Shown here: positions 29,241-37,904 of the stretch, piece by piece
Layout of the letters: each line of letters starts with the position of its first letter
Position numbering within the stretch: the first letter of the stretch is position 1
Assembly (NCBI RefSeq): GCF_000473085.1
Contig: NZ_AXBA01000014.1
Coordinates: 62,001-126,000 of the forward strand
Source: Azorhizobium doebereinerae UFLA1-100
Lineage (GTDB): Bacteria > Pseudomonadota > Alphaproteobacteria > Rhizobiales > Xanthobacteraceae
DNA length: 64,000 nucleotides
Direction of reading: 5' to 3'
Made by a program: the position numbers and the translations under genes
Notes under the pieces: generated by a model
The model's input: the letters and a program-made list of their open reading frames with translations, nothing else
The model's database searches: none
What the model was told of the DNA's origin: nothing

Positions 29241-32200
29241 TCAGAAACGCAGGCTGAAGCTGCCTTTGACCATGTTGTCCTGGGCGCTGCCGGCCAGCGT
29301 GCCGTTATAATACAGGCCGAGGGTGGCATTGGCGGTCAGCGCCACGTCGAAGCCCGCTTCCACCAGTGCCGCATCCCGGGCGATGGGGACGCCTGAGATG
29401 GCGAACGGCGCTCCGCCGGCGAACGCCAGAAGGGCCTGGGGATCGACGTCGCCGAAGGCGTGCTCCCAGCCGAGCGTGCCCTTGAGCATCGCCGCCATGC
29501 CGAATAGCGGGACGGCACCGGACGTATGCAGGCCGAGGGTGGCATAGGTGACCGACTGATCCTGGCCGAGGCCCCGCAGCGCCGCGCTGCCGCCGGTCTC
29601 CTGGAAACTGTCGCCGGAGACGTTCACATAGGCGAGCCCTGCGTAGGGTTCGAACGTGCCGGGGCCGGCGGCGAGCCGGTAGCCGATCTCGCCGAACACC
29701 TGGCCGGTCTGGGCCGAATAATCCGCCTGCGCCGCCTGGAGCAGGCCGGGAAAGGCGATGGTGCGCTGGCTGGAGATGTCGCTCCAGGTGAAGGCGCCGC
29801 CCGCCTTCAGTTTCAGCGCGCCGAAGGTCCCGGCGCCGTAGACCGCCAAGTGGTAATTGTCGCTGGAGCCCGATGACGATAGGGCATCCACTGAAAACGT
29901 GCTGGAACTGTAGCCGCCGGCGAAACCGACCCGCCATGCATCGCCCAGGGTGCCGTCATAGCCGACGAACAGGCCGTCCGTATTGCGTTGGAGGGCCGAG
30001 GCGTTGCCGTTGCCGGAGGTGTCGCCCCAGGAGCCGAAGGCTTGGGCCCAGAAGGCATTGCCGGTACCGGCCACGCCCGCGATCTGGGCGCCGGGAGCCG
30101 CCGCCCCCTCGTCCTGCAGGCGATCGAGAACCGCGTTGCGCAGGAGGCGGCTGTCGTTCATCAGCACGGTGGCCGTGCTGGCGTAGAGTTCGCCGGAGAG
30201 CGCATTGAAGGCCAGCCGCGCCCCGGCCACGCTGGTTTGCCCCGCGACCACGCCGTAGAGCGCGTTGGATGCGCCGAGCGCCTCCACCGCCGCAGCGGTG
30301 GCGATCTGGTTGGGGGTAGTGCCGGCCGAGAGAAAGCTTGTCTGGTTGCGGGCGACGTCCAGATAGACGTCGGTGGCGTCATAGGCCAGCAGCAGGTCCA
30401 CAAAGGGCAGGTTCTGGGTCGGCTGCGCGAACGTGCCGGAGACACCGCCGGCAGCGGTGAGGATGGTATAGCGCGTGCCCGGCAGATAGCTGCCCGCCGC
30501 CTTCTCCACGCCCACCGCGGCGCCGCCGAGGGTGGCGGTGCCGGAGACGCTGAGAAGGTCGGACCGGCCGGCCGGCGTGATCTCCACCTGATAGGTCGAT
30601 CCTGCCGCGAATGTCGCATCGCCGGCCACATGCAGCGTGCCGATGGAATTGCCCGGCGTCACGGTGCCGCCGGCCCCGACCGTGAGCGAGCCCACGGTGC
30701 CGAAGCCGCCCAGCGTGCCGCCGCTGCCCACGGTGACGGTGCCCCCCAGCACCACGTTGGGCTGGCTGTCGTCGCCTACCACGAGCTTGCCGGAGGTGAT
30801 GCTGGTGGTGCCGGCGAAGGCCGAGGCATTGCCGGTGAGGGCGATGACGCCGGCGCCGGAGAAGGCGAGGGCGCCGGCGCCGGTGATGGTGCCGCTCTCC
30901 GTGGCGTTGCCCGAGGCGAGCGCGAGGGTCACGGTGCCCGAGATCGCCAGCGGGTTGGCGACGTTGATGCCGTCGACGAAGCCCAGCGTCGTCCCGGAAG
31001 CGAGCGAGATCAGGCCGGTCCCGGCCGCCCTGGAACTGCCGAGGACCAGCGTGCCGGCCGACACCGTGGTGCCGCCGCCATAGCTGTTGGCGCCGCTCAG
31101 CGTGGTGCTGCCGCTGCCCATCTGCACCACCGCGCCGGTGCCGGAGATGGCGCCGGCCAGGGTCAGATTGCTGGACAGGTTGAAGGCCAGCACGCCGTTG
31201 TCGGTCACGTTGCCCTGGATCGCGCCGGACGCGCCGCCATTGCCGACCTGCAGCGTGCCGGAGGAGATGACGGTGCCGCCGCTGTAGCTGCTTGTGCCGG
31301 TGAGCACCGTGGTGCCCGTGCCCATCTGGCGAACCGCGCCGGTGCCTGAGATGGCGCTGGCGAACTGGACGGTGTCGGAGCGGTTGAACGCCAGGATGCC
31401 GTTGTCCAGCACGTCGCCCTGGATGGTGCCGGAGGTGCCGCCATTGCCCAGCTGAAGGGTGCCCGACGCGATAGTGGTGCCGCCGGTGTAGCTGTTGGTG
31501 CCGGTGAGGATCTGCGTGCCCGCGCCGTTCACCGCCAGCGCCAGGCTCTGGCCGGCGGCGTTGGTGAGGGTGCCGGCAAAGGTGGCGGTCTCGCCGGAGG
31601 CGGGGGCGATGGTGAGGACGGCGCTGCCCGACGCAACGGTGACGGTGCCGGCGCCGGAGAGCGAGCGCACCGTATTGGAATACGACCCGCTGAGTTGCAG
31701 CGTGCCGTCGACCGCAAAGCCGGAGCCGGCGGACAGTGCCCCGCTGGAGCCGGCCACCAGCGTCGCGCCCGCCGCGATGGTGGTGGTCCCGGAATAGCTG
31801 TTGTTGCCGGCCAGGGTTTCGTTGCCGGCGGCGATGGTCAGCCCGCCGGTGCCGGTCAGGTTGCCGAAGAAGGTGCCGGCGGCGCCGGCCAGGGTGAGCA
31901 CCTTGTCGCCGAGGGCCACGGCGCCGGTGCCGGAGAGGGTCTGGACGGTCGCGCCGGCACCGGAGATGCCGGAGATGTCGAAGGTGCCGTTGGCGAGGAG
32001 GCCGCTCGATGCGGAGATGTCGCCGGCGCCGACCAGCGCCAGCGTGCCCTGAGAGATGGTGGTCAGCCCGGTATAGCCGTTGACGCCGCCCAGTCGCAGC
32101 GTGCCGTAGTCGGTCTTGTTGAGGCCGTTGGTGCCGATGAGCGGGGCATCGATCTCCGCCACGGTTGAGGCGCCGGCGAGGCTGCCGTCACCGACCCTGA

Positions 32201-35200
32201 CGATGGCGGTGCCGGAGGGATCGGCGAGCGCGAGCGCGCCTCCCGTCACCACATAGCCCGAGGTCTGGAACTGCATGCCGGTGACCGTCACCTGCCCGGG
32301 CGTATTGTCCACGGTGATGGTGCCCGCGCCGCCCTGGAAAATGGCAAATCCGGGCTGGGGCTGCATGGGGCCGGGCAGAGCGCCGGTGGCGTCGGTCCAG
32401 TTCTGGCCGGTCGTGCTCCAGGTGCCGGTGCCGCCATAGATGGTGCCGTCCGGGCTGGTGGTGCCGCCGTTCCAGAATTGCAGGGTCACGCCGACCGAGG
32501 AGAGCAGGTTCACCTGATGGGCTACGGAGGTCTGCACCTGGAGGTCGGCCAGCGGGACGCCCACGGGTGCCGAGCCGATGGCGAGACCCAGATTGGTGAG
32601 GGTTCCGCCATAGTCGAACAGGCGATAGCTGCCCGCCCCGAAGCCACCGGCGTCGGAGACGTTCAGGGTGCCGGCGAGGGTCAGGTCGCCGAGCACGTTG
32701 AACAGGGCCGTGGACGAAGGCGTTCCCAGGGCCACGTTCACGTTGGAAGCGGCATCGAGGACCAGCGCGCCCATGGTCAGCGTACCGCCGCTGCTGCCGG
32801 AGAGGATGCCGCCGGCGGCCACATTGACCGCGCCGGCGATGGTGCCCTGGCCGCCCAGGGTGGCGCCGGAACTCACGCTGGCCGCGCCGCCGATGGCGCC
32901 GTTCACCAGGGCCGTGCCTGCGGTCACGTCGAGGGCGCCGGTGAAGCCGCTGCCAGTGCCGGCGAGGATGAGCGTGCCGCTGCCCGCCTTGGCGAGGGCG
33001 CCGGTGCCGGACAGGGGGCCGGTCGCGGTCAGGGTGTGGCTGGCGTCGATGCTGAAGCCGCCGCCCGCGGCGCCCACCGTGATTGTGCGCGCGGTGGAGA
33101 GGTTCGCGGTGGCCTGCAAGGTTCCGCCGGAAAAGACGAGGGCGCCCACGGCCGCGCCCAGATTGGCGTCGGAAGAGACGGACAGGGTGCCGGCGGCGAG
33201 GGACGTCCCGCCGGAATAGGTGTTGCTCCCGGTCAGGACCGTGGTGCCGGTGCCGATCTGGCTGAGCGTCCCGGTGCCCGAAATGGTGCCGCCGAAGCTG
33301 TAGGTGTCGGAACGATTGAAGCTGAGCGCGGCATTGTTCACGATGTCGCCGGCGAGGGCCCCGGTCGTGCCGCCATTGCCGATCTGCAAAGTACCGCCGG
33401 AGATCGTCGTGCCGCCGGAATGGCTGTTGGCGCCGGTCAGGATCAGCGTTCCTGTGCCGATCTGCGAAACGGAGCCAGATCCGGTGACGGCACCCGTGAA
33501 GGTGGCCGTGTCGCTGCGGTTGAACACCAGGGCTCCGGCGTTGGCCACGGCGCCGGTGAGGGTTCCACTCGTTCCGCCATTGCCGATTTGTAGGGTGCCC
33601 TGCGAGAGGGTCGTGCCGCCGGAATAGGTGTTGCCGCCGGTCAGGATGAGCGTGCCCGTGCCGGTCTTCGTCAGGGCGCCGGCGCCGTCGATCACCGCGC
33701 CGATGGTCGCGGTGAAGGACTGGGTGTCGAGGGTGCCGCCGCCGGTGCCGAGCGTGACGGTGCGCGTGCTCGCCAGGTCGAAGGCTGCGCCGTATCGCAA
33801 GGTTCCGCCATCGAAGGCCAGGCTGCCGGTGCCCGCGCCCAGGCTGGCGGCCGCGGAGACCAGCAGGGTGCCCTGGCTGATGGTCCACGGCGTCACCGCG
33901 GCCGTCGTGCCGGTCAGCGTCCATGTGCCCGTGCCGAGCTTCTGGAAGCTGGCGAAGCCGGTATATTGCGTGCCGATGCCGGAGGTGTTGAAGCTGGCGG
34001 CGGTGGTTCCTGTCAGAACCAGGGTACCCGTGCCCGCGCCGACCACATTGCCGACGAAGGCATAGCCGGCCTGGAGGCGCAGGATGCTGCTGCCGGTCAG
34101 CTGGACCGCGTTCGCGCGGGTCAGGCCGTCGCCCGACAGGCCGCCGGTGATGGTGCCGCTGTTCGTCAGATCGAGATTGTTGCCGCTGACACCGACACCG
34201 CCGGCGCCCGGCGTGCCGTCCGGCTGGAGCACGCCCGCCCCGCCGGCGCCCCCGTTGCCCCCGGAGATGCGGCCCGAATTGATGAGGGTGTAAAGGCCCG
34301 CCAGGGAGGCATCGACGCCGATGCCGCCGGCACCGCCGTTACCGCCGGTACCAACCTGTGGACTGATGGCTCCGGCGCCCCCGACACCGCCATTGCCGCC
34401 CTGGATGGTTCCGGCATTGCCCAGGGAGCCGCCCGCTGCTCCCACGGCGGAAATCAGGACGCCGCTTCCCCCCGTCCCGCCGCTTCCCCCTAAGCCGGTC
34501 AAGAGTGCGTCGCCGCCCGCGCCGCCTGCGCCGCCGCGGATGGAAGCACTGCTCGCGTTGGATATGGATTGGGCGGTGCCTCCCAGGAGCACCCCGACCC
34601 CGCCGCTTCCACCGATTCCCCCGATCCCGCCCGCGCCGGTCCCCCCCACGCCCATGCCGACGGCATAACCGCCGCCGCCGCCGGTTCCGCCGTCGCCGCC
34701 CGTCACCGCGCTGCCGGCCGTATTTATAAAAACTACGCCGGTGCCCAGGAAATAGACGCCGCCGCCCCCGCCACCGCCCGTGCCACCCGTGTTGCCGATG
34801 CCCCCGTTGCCGCCGAGGCCGCCCTGGATGCTGCCGAAATTGCTGCCGGAGCTTGCCGTTGCCACGGCTCCATAGCCGCCGGCACCGCCGCCGCCGCCGC
34901 TGCCGCTGTTCACCCCGGTGGCGGTGATGTCCTGGTTGCCGCCGTTGCCGCCGGCGCCGCCATTCAGCACGCCACTGTTGGAGAGGGAGGTCGAGACGTT
35001 TCCGTTCAGGCCGCCCCCACCGCCGCCGCCGCCAGTCCTGCCGGTTCCGTCGCTGCCGTCGGCGCCGGCCGCGCCTCCCGCTCCCCCGGCGTTGCCGCCG
35101 CCCTTGCCGCCGGTTCCACCGCCCGCGCCGCCGCCGCCGCCGCCGGCTCCGCTTTCGGCGAAGTCGGTCGCCCCGACCCCGCCGGACATGCCGGTGTAGC

Positions 35201-35375
35201 CGGTGCCGCCCGCGCCGCCCGCTCCGCCGTAAGGATTGGCTCCGCCCGCGCCGCCGGTCGTCTGGGCCAGGGCCGAGGTGGAGGACAGCAACCCGGCGAG
35301 CAGCAGCAGGAGGGCAGGACGGGGCCGCAGCACCCGGCCCGGGCCATTCGACAGCGGTGAAGCTCCGGCTTGCAT
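29241..35375 (-). CDS. Large autotransporter with Gly-rich head and beta-strand repeats
   Basis: A 2,044-residue type V secreted protein. A Sec signal (ALLLLLAGLLSSTSALA, about residues 20-37) is followed by a Gly-rich head (about 38-410) made of GGAGGxGG-like runs. The passenger (about 420-1560) contains around a dozen autotransporter-associated repeats of the form GTGTLILTGxNxYSGGTT. The last 280 or so residues form the outer-membrane barrel and end in SFSLRF, with the terminal Phe needed for barrel assembly. Such proteins act as surface adhesins or biofilm factors; the ligand is unknown. Start ATG at 35375 chosen for the signal peptide. An AraC regulator lies just upstream on the same strand. 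Confidence 0.93.
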   Translation of the reverse strand: MQAGASPLSNGPGRVLRPRPALLLLLAGLLSSTSALAQTTGGAGGANPYGGAGGAGGTGYTGMSGGVGATDFAESGAGGGGGGAGGGTGGKGGGNAGGAGGAAGADGSDGTGRTGGGGGGGGLNGNVSTSLSNSGVLNGGAGGNGGNQDITATGVNSGSGGGGGAGGYGAVATASSGSNFGSIQGGLGGNGGIGNTGGTGGGGGGGVYFLGTGVVFINTAGSAVTGGDGGTGGGGGYAVGMGVGGTGAGGIGGIGGSGGVGVLLGGTAQSISNASSASIRGGAGGAGGDALLTGLGGSGGTGGSGVLISAVGAAGGSLGNAGTIQGGNGGVGGAGAISPQVGTGGNGGAGGIGVDASLAGLYTLINSGRISGGNGGAGGAGVLQPDGTPGAGGVGVSGNNLDLTNSGTITGGLSGDGLTRANAVQLTGSSILRLQAGYAFVGNVVGAGTGTLVLTGTTAASFNTSGIGTQYTGFASFQKLGTGTWTLTGTTAAVTPWTISQGTLLVSAAASLGAGTGSLAFDGGTLRYGAAFDLASTRTVTLGTGGGTLDTQSFTATIGAVIDGAGALTKTGTGTLILTGGNTYSGGTTLSQGTLQIGNGGTSGTLTGAVANAGALVFNRSDTATFTGAVTGSGSVSQIGTGTLILTGANSHSGGTTISGGTLQIGNGGTTGALAGDIVNNAALSFNRSDTYSFGGTISGTGTLSQIGTGTTVLTGSNTYSGGTSLAAGTLSVSSDANLGAAVGALVFSGGTLQATANLSTARTITVGAAGGGFSIDASHTLTATGPLSGTGALAKAGSGTLILAGTGSGFTGALDVTAGTALVNGAIGGAASVSSGATLGGQGTIAGAVNVAAGGILSGSSGGTLTMGALVLDAASNVNVALGTPSSTALFNVLGDLTLAGTLNVSDAGGFGAGSYRLFDYGGTLTNLGLAIGSAPVGVPLADLQVQTSVAHQVNLLSSVGVTLQFWNGGTTSPDGTIYGGTGTWSTTGQNWTDATGALPGPMQPQPGFAIFQGGAGTITVDNTPGQVTVTGMQFQTSGYVVTGGALALADPSGTAIVRVGDGSLAGASTVAEIDAPLIGTNGLNKTDYGTLRLGGVNGYTGLTTISQGTLALVGAGDISASSGLLANGTFDISGISGAGATVQTLSGTGAVALGDKVLTLAGAAGTFFGNLTGTGGLTIAAGNETLAGNNSYSGTTTIAAGATLVAGSSGALSAGSGFAVDGTLQLSGSYSNTVRSLSGAGTVTVASGSAVLTIAPASGETATFAGTLTNAAGQSLALAVNGAGTQILTGTNSYTGGTTIASGTLQLGNGGTSGTIQGDVLDNGILAFNRSDTVQFASAISGTGAVRQMGTGTTVLTGTSSYSGGTVISSGTLQVGNGGASGAIQGNVTDNGVLAFNLSSNLTLAGAISGTGAVVQMGSGSTTLSGANSYGGGTTVSAGTLVLGSSRAAGTGLISLASGTTLGFVDGINVANPLAISGTVTLALASGNATESGTITGAGALAFSGAGVIALTGNASAFAGTTSITSGKLVVGDDSQPNVVLGGTVTVGSGGTLGGFGTVGSLTVGAGGTVTPGNSIGTLHVAGDATFAAGSTYQVEITPAGRSDLLSVSGTATLGGAAVGVEKAAGSYLPGTRYTILTAAGGVSGTFAQPTQNLPFVDLLLAYDATDVYLDVARNQTSFLSAGTTPNQIATAAAVEALGASNALYGVVAGQTSVAGARLAFNALSGELYASTATVLMNDSRLLRNAVLDRLQDEGAAAPGAQIAGVAGTGNAFWAQAFGSWGDTSGNGNASALQRNTDGLFVGYDGTLGDAWRVGFAGGYSSSTFSVDALSSSGSSDNYHLAVYGAGTFGALKLKAGGAFTWSDISSQRTIAFPGLLQAAQADYSAQTGQVFGEIGYRLAAGPGTFEPYAGLAYVNVSGDSFQETGGSAALRGLGQDQSVTYATLGLHTSGAVPLFGMAAMLKGTLGWEHAFGDVDPQALLAFAGGAPFAISGVPIARDAALVEAGFDVALTANATLGLYYNGTLAGSAQDNMVKGSFSLRF

Positions 35376-35594
35376 GTGCACGCGACCCCCACGTCGCGCC
35401 GCCTCCCACGGCCGCGAGCTGACGGAGCCGCGCGGAACCCCGCTGGCCCAGTCGTGTCCGATCGGCGGAAAACGGCGCAAATCCCCACAGGGTGCGGTGC
35501 ACCCCCACAAGGCGTGTACCAAGCCGGGCGAGGCGGGACTTTGCCCGCCGTCGCAGGCCGGCATGCCGATCGTCTCAGGCGCGGCGACGAGACG

Positions 35595-36692
35595 CTATGT
35601 GGGGCCGGCGGCGAGCATGGTTCCGGTCAGTTGCGCGATCCAGCGGGACGCTTCCGCGTCCGGCTCCGGCAGGGCTTTTCCACTGCCGGGCGGGGCACCG
35701 GGCACCCTTTGCTCAGAGAGCCGGCGCGCCTCGCCGGGCGAGAGGCCGAACTGCCGGCGGAAGGCACGGATAAAGGTGGCGTCCGAGCTGAATTGGCATT
35801 CCAGCGCGATGTCGATGATCCGCCACGCCCGAAAGGCCGGTGAGATCAGCATGGCGAAGGCCCGGTGCAACCGGCGCTGCTGGATGTAGCCGGCCGGGCT
35901 CTGCGGGGCGAGCAGCCGGTAGAGCCCGGTCCGCGACAGGCCGAACTCGCGGCACAGCGACTCGATCCCGAGCGAACCCACGCCGAGATTGGCGTCGATG
36001 TGCAGCTTGATGCGGGCGCGCAGGGCGTCCTGCGACAGGCTGTCCTCGGCATGCTCGGTGTCGGGGATGCCGTCGATGGCGCTGGCGACCAGGAGCGCCA
36101 GCGACTGGACGACGGCCTGGCTCTCGCCGTGGGTCAGCTCGGCGGCGCACCGCCGCACCGCCAGCATATAGTCCCCGAGCATCCGGCCGTAGGGCGTCTC
36201 GCGGGGCAGGATGCGCACCGTGGGGCCGGTCTCGGTGGTCGTCAGCGGGGTCAGCAGCAGGCGCGGCAGCACGAAGCTGACCACATGGGTCGCGCCGTCC
36301 TGGGCCTGCATCTCGCGGGTCAGGCTGGGGCGGCTCATGTCGATGATGCAGATGTCGCCGGCCCGTTGGAGGAAGGTCCGGTCGCGCACGACGAATTCGG
36401 CGCCGCCGGCGAGATACATCACCACCTGGAAATGGTCGATGCCGCGCGCCACGTGTTGCGCGGTACGATCATAGCGCAGCGCGCTGGTGCGCGATTCCAG
36501 AAGGAGCGCGCCGCTGAGATGCAGCGTCGCCGAGGCGACGTGAAAATCGGTCACGTCGCCATAGATGATCACGTCGCAGAGCTCCGCCGTCAGCGCGCGG
36601 AATCGTTCGGCGGCAAGCTCAGGCGTGGCGAAATCGGCGCTCCGGAAGCGCAACGGCTCCTGCGGGTCGGCGCGTGGCGGAGCCAGGCTCAT
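35595..36692 (-). CDS. AraC family transcriptional regulator
   Basis: A 365-residue regulator. The N-terminal 200 residues resemble the AraC-binding-like domain (VYL-type beta barrel, with AGDICIIDMSRPS). The C-terminal 100 residues are the double helix-turn-helix: GIESLCREFGLSRTGLYRLL and the second helix IIDIALECQFSSDATFIRAF followed by FGLSPGEAR. The effector is unknown. ATG at 36692 is preferred over a TTG at 36758. It is 219 bases upstream of the autotransporter in the same direction, so it is the obvious candidate for its control. Confidence 0.9.
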   Translation of the reverse strand: MSLAPPRADPQEPLRFRSADFATPELAAERFRALTAELCDVIIYGDVTDFHVASATLHLSGALLLESRTSALRYDRTAQHVARGIDHFQVVMYLAGGAEFVVRDRTFLQRAGDICIIDMSRPSLTREMQAQDGATHVVSFVLPRLLLTPLTTTETGPTVRILPRETPYGRMLGDYMLAVRRCAAELTHGESQAVVQSLALLVASAIDGIPDTEHAEDSLSQDALRARIKLHIDANLGVGSLGIESLCREFGLSRTGLYRLLAPQSPAGYIQQRRLHRAFAMLISPAFRAWRIIDIALECQFSSDATFIRAFRRQFGLSPGEARRLSEQRVPGAPPGSGKALPEPDAEASRWIAQLTGTMLAAGPT

Positions 36693-36795
36693 GCTGGACG
36701 GCGGCTCATGGATCAATCCCCCGGCGGCAAGAGTTAAACCTAAAGCTCCGCTTTGCAACGCCGTTGTGCGAGATCCGGACGCCGCCGGCGCGCGC

Positions 36796-37485
36796 CTAGC
36801 GGCTCGGGCCGAGGGCCTCCAGCATGGTCGATTTCACGGCATCGAACGTGGTCCCGGCGGTGGTCCATGCGCCGTCGATCACCTGCCGTCCGCCATCGAT
36901 CACGTGCTGTCCCCCGCCGGCCACCATGGACATGGCGCCGTCGAGCGAGACGCCGTGCAGCGGCGCGCGGGTCGCGGACGGCGGCGGGCCGGGCAAAGGC
37001 GGCGTCACCACTGGGGATCGGGCGGGTGGTGCCGGAGCGGGAGACCAGGCGGCCAGGATGACCGGGTCGCGGGTATCGCAGGACTTGAGGCAACGGTCGA
37101 AGCGCTCCACGCCGGCGGGCAGCGGGGCGGCGTCGGCGGACTTCGCCGGACTCGCGCCGGCGAGGCTCGTGGCGGCGGATCTCGGCCGGGCCTTGGGGCG
37201 TGGGGCCGGGGCGTCGGCATCCGCCGCCCGGCGTTCCGAGGGGGCCGGCAGCTCGATCTTGAACAGATCGGATTCCGTGGTGATGCCCGGGATGGGCGCG
37301 GCGGCGAGCAGGGGCCGCACGGGTTCCACCTCCACCGGATGCAACTGGGCGAAGGCCATCGCGCCCACGGTGAGGGAAGCGCTCACGCCGGCCCGCAGCC
37401 CCATGGTCTTCAGGCGGGCGGAAGGCTTCAGGCGGGCGGACCATCCCCGCATGAAACGCGGCATGTGGTGCATCGTGGTCTCCAT
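36796..37485 (-). CDS. Proline-rich protein with one membrane helix, unknown
   Basis: A 229-residue protein of no recognised family. After a short basic N-terminus there is one hydrophobic segment (about residues 28-46, AGVSASLTVGAMAFAQL), which may be a signal anchor. The middle is Pro/Ala-rich and probably disordered, with a Cys pair in RCLKSCD. The C-terminal part holds a small internal repeat (QHVIDGG/RQVIDGA) and an amphipathic tail. Base and codon use are like the neighbours. A GTG at 37545 would lengthen it by 20 residues. Confidence 0.65.
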   Translation of the reverse strand: METTMHHMPRFMRGWSARLKPSARLKTMGLRAGVSASLTVGAMAFAQLHPVEVEPVRPLLAAAPIPGITTESDLFKIELPAPSERRAADADAPAPRPKARPRSAATSLAGASPAKSADAAPLPAGVERFDRCLKSCDTRDPVILAAWSPAPAPPARSPVVTPPLPGPPPSATRAPLHGVSLDGAMSMVAGGGQHVIDGGRQVIDGAWTTAGTTFDAVKSTMLEALGPSR

Positions 37486-37904
37486 CTGCGCATCGAACAG
37501 AAATGACGCCGCGGCGTGCGGCTCTCGGGTCCTGGCGTCGGGCACGCCGCCCCGAGCCCGCCCCGCCGCCGAGGCCGGCGACGGGGCGGTTCAGGCTGAG
37601 GCAAGGGCGGGGGCGGCAACCTGTACCTCAGTCATGCCGGCGCGAGATGCGCCGTCATTGCCCGTTCCGTGGTCACGCGGTGTGCGGGAGAGCCCGTTGG
37701 CCTGCCCCGCGCTTCGTCCGCGTCACCGATTTCGCCGTGACCGTAGCATCGGATTTTTCAAAAAGCAAACCGTCTAGTCGGTTTTTATCAGGCGCAAACC
37801 AGACGCGTTCCCGGTGTCGTGATGCGCGGCGGGTCATCTTGCGTATGAGGGGGCGCGCTGGCGGGGCGGCGCGAGGCCCGGGCCGCGGGAGGTTGCCCGA
37901 GGCG
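37486..37904. promoter_or_regulatory. 419-base gap with a promoter-like, operator-bearing patch
   Basis: No gene seen. The region 37735-37800 is A/T-rich. On the minus strand it shows TTGCTT, 17 bases, then TACGGT, a plausible sigma-70-type pair that would drive the gene starting at 37485, about 250 bases downstream, and a palindrome overlapping the -35 side. The long leader is unexplained. Confidence 0.4.
37767..37784. promoter_or_regulatory. TetR-type palindromic operator
   Basis: AAACCGTCTAGTCGGTTT is an 18-base near-perfect palindrome with one mismatch pair, in the style of TetR-family operators. It lies next to the candidate -35 box on the minus strand. The plus-strand T-run after it could instead make it a weak terminator, but no plus-strand gene ends here. 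Confidence 0.5.

Noticed and set aside
29988-35360. Plus-strand open frames opposite the autotransporter
   Set aside because: They follow from the Gly/Thr-rich repeat codons on the other strand; no start signals and no protein-like pattern.
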